DNA from: Acidimicrobiaceae bacterium
GTDB lineage: Bacteria; Actinomycetota; Acidimicrobiia; Acidimicrobiales; Bog-793
Length of the DNA: 6,597 nt
Direction of reading: 5' to 3'
Assembly (NCBI GenBank): GCA_027459565.1
Contig: DAIDIA010000272.1
Span: 1-6,597 of the forward strand
Program-made: the position numbers and the translations under genes
The notes under the pieces: generated by a model
What the model was told of the DNA's origin: nothing
Database searches by the model: none
Seen by the model: the letters and a program-made list of their open reading frames with translations, nothing else
Shown: one piece after another, positions 1 to 5,766 of the stretch
How positions within the stretch are numbered: the first letter of the stretch is position 1
Layout of the letters: every line of letters starts with the position of its first letter

Positions 1-261
1 CAGTCGGCGTCCGCGGCGATCCGCGAGCCGGCCCCAGAGTGGTGCCGCGACCAACTGGGCAAGCGAGTAGGCGCCGAGCACCATGCCGATCGCGATCACG
101 CTCATCCCGAGATGGCGCGCGTAGAGCGGAAAGATCGGGAAGATCAACCCGAAGAGGGCGAAATCCATGCCCACGACGGCGCGCACGGCGCTCAGCCGCG
201 ACCCACCCACGACCGGCCTGTCGAGCGCGCCACTCCCTCGTGTGCGACGCCCAGATTTCAC
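1..261 (-). CDS. MFS transporter, N-terminal part (runs off the left edge)
   Basis: This is the N-terminal 87 residues of a major facilitator superfamily permease, an inner-membrane secondary transporter. After about 30 polar, Arg/Gly-rich residues comes a hydrophobic first helix (around GMDFALFGLIFPIFPLYARH). A second helix follows (around GMVLGAYSLAQLVAAPLWG) and leads directly into GRLADRRGRR, the MFS motif A of the loop between helices 2 and 3. The remaining helices lie outside the window, so the substrate cannot be inferred; drug or metabolite efflux is common for this architecture but is a guess. I prefer GTG at 259-261. It lies 6 bases after a TCGAAT box paired with TTGACT at 17-bp spacing, and 12 bases after a purine-rich AGGGGGAG. 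GTG at 286-288 is open in the same frame but would fall inside that promoter. ATG at 166-168 would trim the start of helix 1. The family call is firm and the exact start is not. Confidence 0.85.
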   Translation of the reverse strand, partial: MKSGRRTRGSGALDRPVVGGSRLSAVRAVVGMDFALFGLIFPIFPLYARHLGMSVIAIGMVLGAYSLAQLVAAPLWGRLADRRGRRL

Positions 262-267
262 GGTTGT

Positions 268-296
268 ATTCGACTCCCCCTTGACCACTGAGTCAA
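268..296 (-). promoter_or_regulatory. Candidate promoter of the MFS gene
   Basis: On the minus strand TTGACT (296-291) is followed by a 17-base spacer and TCGAAT (273-268), then 6 bases to the GTG at 261. The -35 matches TTGACA at five of six positions and the -10 matches TATAAT at four of six. The distance would place the transcript start at or next to the GTG, giving a leaderless or nearly leaderless mRNA. This is a visual motif match only. Confidence 0.4.
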
Positions 297-297
297 G
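280..297. promoter_or_regulatory. Inverted repeat over the MFS -35 box, possible operator
   Basis: CTTGAC (280-285) and GTCAAG (292-297) form a perfect 6-bp inverted repeat around a 6-base spacer. On the minus strand the outer arm contains the proposed -35 hexamer, and the inner arm lies in the promoter spacer next to the GGGGGAG run. An 18-bp dyad at this position is typical of a repressor site for a transporter gene. No regulator gene is in view, and chance occurrence cannot be excluded. Confidence 0.35.
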
Positions 298-372
298 TCG
301 GCCGGCGGCGACGCGAACGCAGTGGAGCCGCGACCGCGTCAGGTCAAACCGTGGCTGGTTCGAACGACGGTG

Positions 373-573
373 CTAGACCGCTTTGACGTTCGCGGCCTGC
401 AGGCCCTTTTGCCCTTCCTGCACCTCGAATTCAACTGCCTGTCCCTCTTCGAGCGAGCGGTAACCCTCCATCTGAATCGCAGAATGATGGACGAATACAT
501 CCGTACCACCCTCTTGCGAGATGAAGCCATATCCCTTTTCTGCGTTGAACCACTTCACGGTTCCGGTCGCCAT
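373..573 (-). CDS. Cold-shock domain protein, CspA family
   Basis: This 66-residue single-domain cold-shock protein is a cytoplasmic nucleic-acid chaperone that binds single-stranded RNA and DNA and melts mRNA structure. The whole OB-fold is present: MATGTVKWFNAEKGYGFI at the N terminus, with the RNP1-like motif KGYGFI (residues 13-18), and the RNP2-like motif VFVHHS (residues 26-31). The end, GLQAANVKAV, matches the usual end of the family, and length is normal (65-70 residues). The ATG at 571-573 is chosen because a strong GAAGGGGG ribosome binding site precedes it by 7 bases and the protein begins in the standard way. The reading frame stays open for a further 80 codons upstream, but that part has no cold-shock homology and is leader sequence. 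The gene lies downstream of cysS on the same strand. Whether it is cold-induced or constitutive cannot be told from sequence, so no numbered csp symbol is given. Confidence 0.97.
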   Translation of the reverse strand: MATGTVKWFNAEKGYGFISQEGGTDVFVHHSAIQMEGYRSLEEGQAVEFEVQEGQKGLQAANVKAV

Positions 574-770
574 ATCGGAGACCCCCTTCTTTCCGTAACA
601 CGCACCTCGAGGGAGAGGAGTCGAGCCGGGTCCGGCGCGCTTGGTCAAGATTCCCTCCAGCACGTCCCTCACCGGGCGCAATCGTCTGCCCTCGGACCTG
701 ACGTTACCAGCGCGCCGCGTTCTTGAAAAGAGTTTTTCCGCGCGAAATACCAGCCGCGACCTCGGCTTTG
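574..770 (-). promoter_or_regulatory. Leader and promoter region of the cold-shock gene
   Basis: This gap of 197 bases between cysS and the cold-shock gene contains no convincing gene. On the minus strand TTTTCA (729-724), a 17-base spacer and TAACGT (706-701) make a candidate promoter that would give a leader of about 120 bases. A second, weaker pair is TTGACC (648-643), 18 bases, TCGACT (624-619). Small inverted repeats follow: GCCGG-GT-CCGGC (625-636) and CTCGA-N10-TCGAG (606-625). Cold-shock mRNAs in other bacteria often carry long structured leaders, so a regulatory leader is plausible. The specific elements are low confidence. Confidence 0.4.
581..589 (-). promoter_or_regulatory. Ribosome binding site of the cold-shock gene
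   Basis: The minus-strand sequence GAAGGGGGT ends 7 bases before the ATG at 573. It fixes this start against the longer open frame upstream. It is one of the few clear Shine-Dalgarno sequences in the window. Confidence 0.8.
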
Positions 771-2135
771 TTACCTTCGGATCCGGGTCCCCTCCGGCGT
801 GTCCTCGACGACCCACCCACGGGCCTCGAGCTGGGAGCGCATCTCGTCCGCGGTGGCAAAGTCGCGCTCGGCACGTGCACGGTCGCGTCTCGCAACCATC
901 TCGCTATCTTGCGCACCGACAACCTCGTGCGCGCCAACCACGAGGCCGAGTGCGCCGAGGAGCTCGGTGACCGTATCGGCGATCGTGCGCGCGGAGGACG
1001 CCTCTCCGGAATCGACCAGACTGTTGGCGACGCGGATCGCCTCGAAGATCTCGGCGAGAGCTCCGGGCGTATCGAGATCTGCATCCATCGACTCGACGAA
1101 ACGCTGCCGCAGCTGCGATGACGACGCGCTCGAACCCGCCTCCGGTGCGGGGCTCACGCCGCTCACGCGTCGCACCAGGGCGTCGATGCGCGCCAAGCCG
1201 TTCGCCGCTGCGTCGATCGTCGTCGGGTTGACCTCGAGCGGTGACCGATAGTGGGCCTGCAACACGAGGAGGCGGTAGCTGCGCGCGTCGAACCGGTCGA
1301 GCAGATCATCGAGCGTGGTGAAATTCCCAAGCGATTTGGACATCTTCTCGCCGCCGACCGTGACGAGTCCGTTGTGCATCCAGTGCCGTGCGAAGAGATG
1401 TCCGTCGGCAACGGCTTGGGCCCGTTCGTTCTCGTGATGCGGAAAGATCAGATCCTGGCCCCCGCCGTGCAGCTCGAAACCCTCGCCGAGCAGCGCGAGT
1501 GACATGACAACACATTCAGTGTGCCATCCCGGCCGACCATCTCCCCATGGGGATCGCCAAGCGGGCTCGTCGGGCTTGGCACGCTTCCAGAGGGCAAAGT
1601 CGATCGGATCATCCTTGGCCTCGTCGAGTTCGACGCGCGCGCCGGCTCGACGATCCTCGATCGATTGGTGAGAGAGCAGGCCATAACCTGGAACGAGTGC
1701 TGCACGCAGGTACACGCCCTCGGTCGTCTCGTAGGCGAATCCCCGCTCCATCAATGAGGCGATCAGTGCGACCATCTGCTCGACGTAATCCGTGGCGTGG
1801 GGCGATTGCTGGGGGCGCAGCACCCCCATCCGGTCCATCGTTGCCAGCCATTCGGCCTCGCACTCGAGCGCAACCTCGTGCCAGTCGCGTCCCTCGGACC
1901 TCGCGCGGTTGATGATCTTGTCGTCAATATCGGTGATGTTCGAGACGTGGTGCACGCGGATACCGCGAAATTCAAGGTACCGGCGGAGGATGTCATAGAC
2001 CAATACCGCCCGCCCATGACCCACGTGCGGAGGACCGTAGACGGTGGGACCACAGACGTAGAGCCCGACAACTCCCGGTTCGCGCATCGCGATCTCGGCG
2101 GTCTTTTGAGTGGCGGTATCGAACAGCTCGAGCAC
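771..2135 (-). CDS. cysS: Cysteine--tRNA ligase (cysteinyl-tRNA synthetase)
   Basis: This class I aminoacyl-tRNA synthetase charges tRNA-Cys with cysteine in the cytoplasm. The product is 454 residues, normal for CysRS. The HIGH motif is HVGH at 37-40 and the KMSKS motif is KMSKS at 264-268. The four zinc ligands that select cysteine are present as C28, C208, H233 and E237, within the signatures YVCGPTVY, GWHTEC and FPHHENE. NITDIDDKI (66-74) is also characteristic. The C-terminal helical part ends in the usual anticodon-side segment (ARRDRARAERDFATADEMR, then GWVVEDTPEGT). Full length and these signatures favour CysS over the actinobacterial paralogue MshC. The start chosen is GTG at 2133-2135, giving the usual N terminus (VLELFDTAT). 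It has no Shine-Dalgarno sequence but lies 7 bases after a TACGGT box, so the mRNA may be leaderless. The frame remains open for 220 codons upstream, antisense to valS, without homology. The gene diverges from valS. Confidence 0.97.
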   Translation of the reverse strand: MLELFDTATQKTAEIAMREPGVVGLYVCGPTVYGPPHVGHGRAVLVYDILRRYLEFRGIRVHHVSNITDIDDKIINRARSEGRDWHEVALECEAEWLATMDRMGVLRPQQSPHATDYVEQMVALIASLMERGFAYETTEGVYLRAALVPGYGLLSHQSIEDRRAGARVELDEAKDDPIDFALWKRAKPDEPAWRSPWGDGRPGWHTECVVMSLALLGEGFELHGGGQDLIFPHHENERAQAVADGHLFARHWMHNGLVTVGGEKMSKSLGNFTTLDDLLDRFDARSYRLLVLQAHYRSPLEVNPTTIDAAANGLARIDALVRRVSGVSPAPEAGSSASSSQLRQRFVESMDADLDTPGALAEIFEAIRVANSLVDSGEASSARTIADTVTELLGALGLVVGAHEVVGAQDSEMVARRDRARAERDFATADEMRSQLEARGWVVEDTPEGTRIRR

Positions 2136-2156
2136 GGCTAGTACCGTACTAGGCCA
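2136..2156. promoter_or_regulatory. cysS/valS divergent promoter region, palindromic
   Basis: The whole gap between the two divergent synthetase start codons is 21 bp. It contains CTAGTAC-C-GTACTAG (2138-2152), a perfect dyad with 7-bp arms around one base. Allowing one extra C on the right, the arms extend to GGC(C)TAGTAC. TANNNT-type -10 boxes overlap at its centre on both strands: TACGGT on the minus strand (2148-2143), 7 bases before the cysS GTG, and TACCGT on the plus strand (2142-2147), 9 bases before the valS ATG. No good -35 hexamer lies at 17 bp on either side. I read it as a symmetric bidirectional promoter, an operator, or both. If valS starts downstream at 2238 the dyad would still lie between the genes. 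Confidence 0.5.
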
Positions 2157-4787
2157 ATGAGCACCCCCTCCTCCCCCGAAGCCCGCAACGCCGACATGCG
2201 CGACAGCCGTCTCCCGATGCGCACGGTCCACGTCAACATGCCCGAGCGACCGGGCATCGACGGCATCGAGGAGCGGTGGATCAAGACATGGGAGGAGCGC
2301 AAAACCTACGCCTTCGACCGCACCAAGGAGCGGAATGAGGTGTATTCGATCGACACTCCGCCGCCGACGGTCTCCGGCTCGCTGCACGTCGGACACGTGT
2401 TCAGCTACACCCAGACCGATGTCATGGCGAGGTTCCAGCGGATGTCGGGAATGGAGGTCTTCTATCCGATCGGCTGGGACGACAATGGGCTTCCCACCGA
2501 GCGGCGGGTGCAGAACCACTATGGCGTGCGCTGCGACCCGGCGGTCCCCTACGACCCGAATTTCGTCGCACCGGCAGCGCCACACCGCCCCCCGGTCGCG
2601 ATCTCGCGACCGAACTTTGTCGAGCTCTGCTCGAAATTGACGATCGAGGACGAGGCCGCATTCGAGGCGCTCTTTCGACGATTGGGCCTCTCGGTCGACT
2701 GGCAACAGCACTACACCACGATCGGAACGAGGGCACAGCGCACCTCCCAGCGCGGATTCCTCCGCATGCTCGAGAGCGGACAGGCGTACCGACACGAGGC
2801 TCCGACACTGTGGGACGTGGATTTCCAGTCAAGCGTCGCTCAGGCCGAACTCGAAGACCGCGAGATCTCGGGCGCCTATCACCGGATCCGCTTCTTCGCG
2901 GGGGGAGAACCCGCCGTGATCGTCGAGACCACGCGGCCCGAGCTCCTTGCGGCGTGCGTCGCACTGGTCGCGCACCCCGATGATGCGCGCTATCGGCCGC
3001 TCTTTGGGACAACGGTCACGACACCGCTCTTTGGAGTCGACATCCCCGTTCTCGCCCACCGGCTCGCCGATCCGGAGAAGGGATCGGGTATCGCCATGGT
3101 GTGCACCTTCGGCGACCTGACCGACGTCATCTGGTGGCGCGAACTCTCGCTCGAGACCCGCACGATCGTCGGTCGCGACGGCCGGCTCGAGCCCGTCACC
3201 TTTGGCAACGCGGCCTTTCCCAGCACCGACGCCGCACGGGCTCAGGCGAACTACGACGAACTGGCGGGGAAGACGACGCGCCAGGCACGCATCCGCGTCG
3301 TCGAACTGCTCCAGGAGTCCGGTGACCTCGTCGACGAGCCACGGGCGATCACCCATGCCGTGAAGTTCTACGAGCGCGGTGAACGGCCACTCGAGATCGT
3401 CTCGTCGCGGCAGTGGTACGTCAAAACCCTCGAGATCACCGACGATCTCATCGCCCGGGGACGCGAGATCGACTGGCATCCCCCGTTCATGCGTGCGCGC
3501 TACGAATCCTGGGTCGAGGGACTCAACGGCGACTGGAACATCTCGCGCCAGCGGTTCTTCGGGGTTCCGTTTCCGGTCTGGTACCGCCTCCGCGACGACG
3601 GCTCGATCGATGACGCTGAGCTCTTGATCCCCGATGAGACCCAGCTGCCGGTCGATCCCTCCGTCGACGTTCCTCTGGGATACGAAGAGTCACAACGAGG
3701 GGAGCCCGGGGGATTCATTGCCGATCCCGACGTCATGGACACCTGGGCGACCTCGTCGCTCACACCCGAGATCGCCGGGCAGTGGGAGGACGATCCGGAT
3801 CTCTTCAGGCGGATCTTCCCGATGGACCTTCGGCCCCAGGCACACGAGATCATCCGAACCTGGTTGTTCAGCACCGTCGTTCGATCCCATGCGCTCCACG
3901 AGAGTGTGCCGTGGACCAACGCGGCCATCTCGGGGTGGATTCTCGATCCTGACCGGAAGAAGATGTCGAAGTCGGTCGGCAATGTCATCGTGCCGACTGA
4001 GCTTCTCAAGACCAAGGGCACAGACGCCGTGCGCTACTGGGCGAGTTCCGCACGGCTAGGCGTCGACACGATCTTTGATGATCGGCAGATGCAGATCGGG
4101 CGACGACTCGCCATCAAGATCCTCAACGCATCGAAGTTCATCCTCACCCAGGTTGGTGATGCGCCCGCCAAGGTCCCCGCAACGTTGGAACCGCTCGACG
4201 GAGCGATGCTCAGCGCCCTGCGCATCGTCGTCGAGGAGTCAACTGCAGCGTTCTCGGACTACGAACAGGCACGGGCACTCGAACTGACCGAGCAGTTCTT
4301 CTGGAACTTCTGTGACAACTATCTGGAGCTTGTCAAGAACCGCGCCTATCGCAACGACGCGGGATCCGAGAGTGCGCGGTACGCGCTCGCGCTCGCGCTC
4401 TCCGTGGTGCTGCGACTCTTTGCACCCTTTCTCCCCTTTGCGACAGAAGAGGTGTGGTCGTGGTGGCTCGAGGGTTCGATCCACCGTTCGGCTTGGCCAG
4501 AGCCGGGAGAGTTCGGCGAGATCGCGCACGACCCGGCGATCCTCGAAGGCGTCTCAATGGTTCTCGGCGAGATCCGCAAAGCCAAGACCGGCGCGAAGCA
4601 GTCGATGCGCGCGAGCGCATCTCGCGTGACGGTGACGGCGGATCGGCAGCGACTCGGCGATATCGAGCTTGCGCGACAAGACCTGATCGATGCGGGGTCC
4701 GTTGTCGAGCTCGTCCTCGTCGAGGGCCCGCCGGATGAGTTCACGGTTTTGGTCGAACTCGCCCTGTCCGACGGTCCCGCCACCTAG
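2157..4787 (+). CDS. valS: Valine--tRNA ligase, archaeal-like subtype without C-terminal coiled coil
   Basis: This class I synthetase charges tRNA-Val and proofreads threonine mischarging. Its 876 residues include IDTPPPTVSGSLHVGH (65-80) with the HIGH motif at 77-80. The CP1 editing domain spans roughly 230-400, with VETTRPELL (256-264) and MVCTFGDLTDVIWWREL (314-330). The ATSS segment (531-534) and SRQRFFGVPFPVW (463-475) lie in the catalytic core, and KMSKS is at 602-606. An anticodon-binding helical domain follows from about 685. CTFGDxTDVxWW replaces the usual bacterial editing-site sequence. The protein ends after a short alpha/beta tail, without the long C-terminal coiled-coil tRNA arm of canonical bacterial ValRS. 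Both features mark the archaeal-like subtype found in some Actinomycetota and in Rickettsia-type alphaproteobacteria. The ATG at 2157 has no Shine-Dalgarno sequence. Internal ATGs at 2196, 2217 and 2238 lack one too, and conserved homology begins near residue 28 (MPERPGIDG), so the first 27 residues are uncertain. Confidence 0.95.
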   Translation: MSTPSSPEARNADMRDSRLPMRTVHVNMPERPGIDGIEERWIKTWEERKTYAFDRTKERNEVYSIDTPPPTVSGSLHVGHVFSYTQTDVMARFQRMSGMEVFYPIGWDDNGLPTERRVQNHYGVRCDPAVPYDPNFVAPAAPHRPPVAISRPNFVELCSKLTIEDEAAFEALFRRLGLSVDWQQHYTTIGTRAQRTSQRGFLRMLESGQAYRHEAPTLWDVDFQSSVAQAELEDREISGAYHRIRFFAGGEPAVIVETTRPELLAACVALVAHPDDARYRPLFGTTVTTPLFGVDIPVLAHRLADPEKGSGIAMVCTFGDLTDVIWWRELSLETRTIVGRDGRLEPVTFGNAAFPSTDAARAQANYDELAGKTTRQARIRVVELLQESGDLVDEPRAITHAVKFYERGERPLEIVSSRQWYVKTLEITDDLIARGREIDWHPPFMRARYESWVEGLNGDWNISRQRFFGVPFPVWYRLRDDGSIDDAELLIPDETQLPVDPSVDVPLGYEESQRGEPGGFIADPDVMDTWATSSLTPEIAGQWEDDPDLFRRIFPMDLRPQAHEIIRTWLFSTVVRSHALHESVPWTNAAISGWILDPDRKKMSKSVGNVIVPTELLKTKGTDAVRYWASSARLGVDTIFDDRQMQIGRRLAIKILNASKFILTQVGDAPAKVPATLEPLDGAMLSALRIVVEESTAAFSDYEQARALELTEQFFWNFCDNYLELVKNRAYRNDAGSESARYALALALSVVLRLFAPFLPFATEEVWSWWLEGSIHRSAWPEPGEFGEIAHDPAILEGVSMVLGEIRKAKTGAKQSMRASASRVTVTADRQRLGDIELARQDLIDAGSVVELVLVEGPPDEFTVLVELALSDGPAT

Positions 4788-4838
4788 ACAACCGGGAGGC
4801 GGATGGCGCCGGGAGCTGCCTCGAGAATCCCCGAAGCC
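4788..4838. other. Convergent intergenic gap after valS
   Basis: These 51 bases separate the ends of valS and the isomerase gene. GAGGC (4796-4800) can pair with GCCTC at 4818-4822 or at 4835-4839, and GGCGCC sits between them. No T-run follows on either strand, so this is at best a weak bidirectional terminator. Confidence 0.25.
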
Positions 4839-5666
4839 TCAGATGACCGGATCGGCTGCCATCTCCCACCGGTGCGCGTACGGAGCCAGAAACTCACGGG
4901 CGATGCGCAGATGCTCGCGTGCCTGATCGACGAGGGGGAGGTCCTTGAGCCGCTGGCAGGGCATCTCGAGGCTGACGGGAAGGTCCGTGGGAACCCTCTC
5001 GAGGATCGCCCCGAGTTCGAGCGCTCCCTCACCGAGCGGAAGTCGGTCATAGACCGATTCATAGCGCAGGTCCTCGGGAGCTGGTGCCTCGCGCCGTGCG
5101 TCGCAGAGCTGGATAAACGAGTAGAGGTTCGCCTCCTCGCGATCGAGGTCGGCAAGGACGCCACCCGAGCGCGAGAAATGCAACGTATCCAGGAGGATGT
5201 GGACATTGGACCTCCCGCACGCACTCACGAGGCGGTATGCCTCGTTGAAGCCCTGGCACTGCGAGTAGGGCATGTATTCAATGGTGATGCCGAGGTCCTG
5301 ATCCTTTGCATGGTCAGCCAGTGCGGCGAGACGCTCGACGACGCGGTCCTCTTCGCCATCCCAGACAGTTGCCTGAACGATCGAGGCGCCGATCTGCTTC
5401 GCGAAGTCGATCAGCACCCTTCCCTCGTCAAAGGTCCGCTCCGGTTCGAAGACGATGTTCGAGACCTCCATCACGGAGAGGTTCCAGCGCTCGAGCAGTG
5501 CCTTCGCCTCCTTGAGGAACTGCGCGTCGCCCGCAAGCGGTGACACGGGCATGTCCTGGAGTCCAAGTTGGAAGCCCACGGCGTCATATCCCGCCTCACC
5601 CGCGTATCGGACGAGATCAAGGGGCGGAGGTCGAAACAGTGTCAGGGGTGCGAGACCGAGCTTCAT
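4839..5666 (-). CDS. Sugar phosphate isomerase/epimerase family TIM-barrel protein
   Basis: This 275-residue cytoplasmic protein belongs to the xylose isomerase-like TIM-barrel (AP endonuclease 2) superfamily, which includes IolE/IolH-type enzymes and ketose epimerases. The sequence opens with a barrel strand (MKLGLAPLTLF) and continues through AGEAGYDAVGFQLG. Candidate metal-site positions are E130 in ITIEYMP, D160 and H163 in LLDTLHFSRSGG, Q187 and D189 in FIQLCDA, and E234 in SLEMP. A dedicated DNA repair endonuclease IV is unlikely because its usual set of histidine ligands is missing. The substrate is unknown, and the neighbours (valS and an S4 RNA-binding gene) do not suggest a catabolic operon. 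The start ATG at 5664-5666 is chosen because GAGGAAAGG precedes it by 10 bases. An in-frame ATG at 5691-5693 would add nine residues (MGSRKGLFA), but it lies inside a palindrome and has no ribosome binding site. Confidence 0.85.
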   Translation of the reverse strand: MKLGLAPLTLFRPPPLDLVRYAGEAGYDAVGFQLGLQDMPVSPLAGDAQFLKEAKALLERWNLSVMEVSNIVFEPERTFDEGRVLIDFAKQIGASIVQATVWDGEEDRVVERLAALADHAKDQDLGITIEYMPYSQCQGFNEAYRLVSACGRSNVHILLDTLHFSRSGGVLADLDREEANLYSFIQLCDARREAPAPEDLRYESVYDRLPLGEGALELGAILERVPTDLPVSLEMPCQRLKDLPLVDQAREHLRIAREFLAPYAHRWEMAADPVI

Positions 5667-5676
5667 CGCGAAGAGA

Positions 5677-5685
5677 CCTTTCCTC
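5677..5685 (-). promoter_or_regulatory. Ribosome binding site of the isomerase-like gene
   Basis: GAGGAAAGG on the minus strand lies 10 bases before the ATG at 5666. It decides this start over the upstream ATG at 5693. Confidence 0.65.
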
Positions 5686-5687
5686 GA

Positions 5688-5703
5688 GCCCACGGACGTG
5701 GGC
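5688..5703. promoter_or_regulatory. 16-bp palindrome upstream of the isomerase-like gene
   Basis: GCCCACG-GA-CGTGGGC is a perfect inverted repeat with 7-bp arms around two bases. It sits 21 bases before the isomerase start codon, just upstream of its ribosome binding site. It could be a transcription factor site, or a hairpin in the 5' leader (six pairs with a GGAC or GTCC tetraloop). No regulator gene is adjacent, so the role is inferred from position and symmetry only. Confidence 0.45.
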
Positions 5704-5723
5704 CACTTTCATGCGTGTCCACC

Positions 5724-5729
5724 ACGATA
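5724..5729 (-). promoter_or_regulatory. Candidate -10 box for the isomerase-like gene
   Basis: TATCGT on the minus strand fits TANNNT. It would give a leader of about 50 bases that includes the palindrome at 5688-5703. No matching -35 hexamer is visible, so support is weak. Confidence 0.25.
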
Positions 5730-5753
5730 AGCGAGTTCCCGGACCACCCGCGT

Positions 5754-5759
5754 TAGCCT
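5754..5759 (+). promoter_or_regulatory. Candidate -10 box for a leaderless S4-domain gene
   Basis: TAGCCT fits TANNNT and is separated by exactly 7 bases from the ATG at 5767. This is the same spacing as the TACGGT box ahead of cysS. There is no ribosome binding site at a usual distance (CAGGG is only 2 bases from the ATG), which favours a leaderless mRNA. No convincing -35 hexamer is seen. Confidence 0.4.
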
Positions 5760-5766
5760 CAGGGCA

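Noticed and set aside
357..365. GGTTCGAAC resembles a tRNA T-loop, hinting at a tRNA gene between csp and the MFS gene.
   Set aside because: The flanking bases do not form a 5-bp T-stem on either strand, and no acceptor, D or anticodon arm can be drawn around it.
322..726. Plus-strand frame of 134 codons over the cold-shock gene.
   Set aside because: It is the shadow of csp and its leader; the protein has no family features and no ribosome binding site.
725..738. GAAAA-GAGT-TTTTC as a cysS terminator hairpin.
   Set aside because: Five mostly A-T pairs without a GC-rich stem would be too weak for an intrinsic terminator; it overlaps the candidate csp -35 box instead.
574..816. An 80-codon N-terminal extension of the cold-shock protein.
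   Set aside because: It is Arg-rich, unlike any cold-shock domain, overlaps the 3' end of cysS, and the strong ribosome binding site at 581-589 selects the short form.
2136..2795. The cysS reading frame stays open for 220 more codons upstream, suggesting a 674-residue fusion protein.
   Set aside because: The extension is antisense to the conserved N-terminal part of valS and has no recognisable domain. The CysRS homology starts at GTG 2135 with the zinc ligand Cys at its normal position 28. Long open antisense frames are common in GC-rich coding DNA.
2829..3479. Minus-strand frame of 216 codons inside valS.
   Set aside because: It lies entirely opposite the ValRS editing and catalytic region, shows no domain, and is expected from codon bias of the sense gene.
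4384..4401. Short GCTCGC-type tandem repeat in valS.
   Set aside because: It encodes the run ALALALS in a helix of the anticodon-binding domain and is explained by codon preference.
4803..5543. Plus-strand frame of 246 codons opposite the isomerase-like gene.
   Set aside because: The minus-strand protein has clear TIM-barrel signatures and a ribosome binding site, whereas the plus-strand frame has neither.
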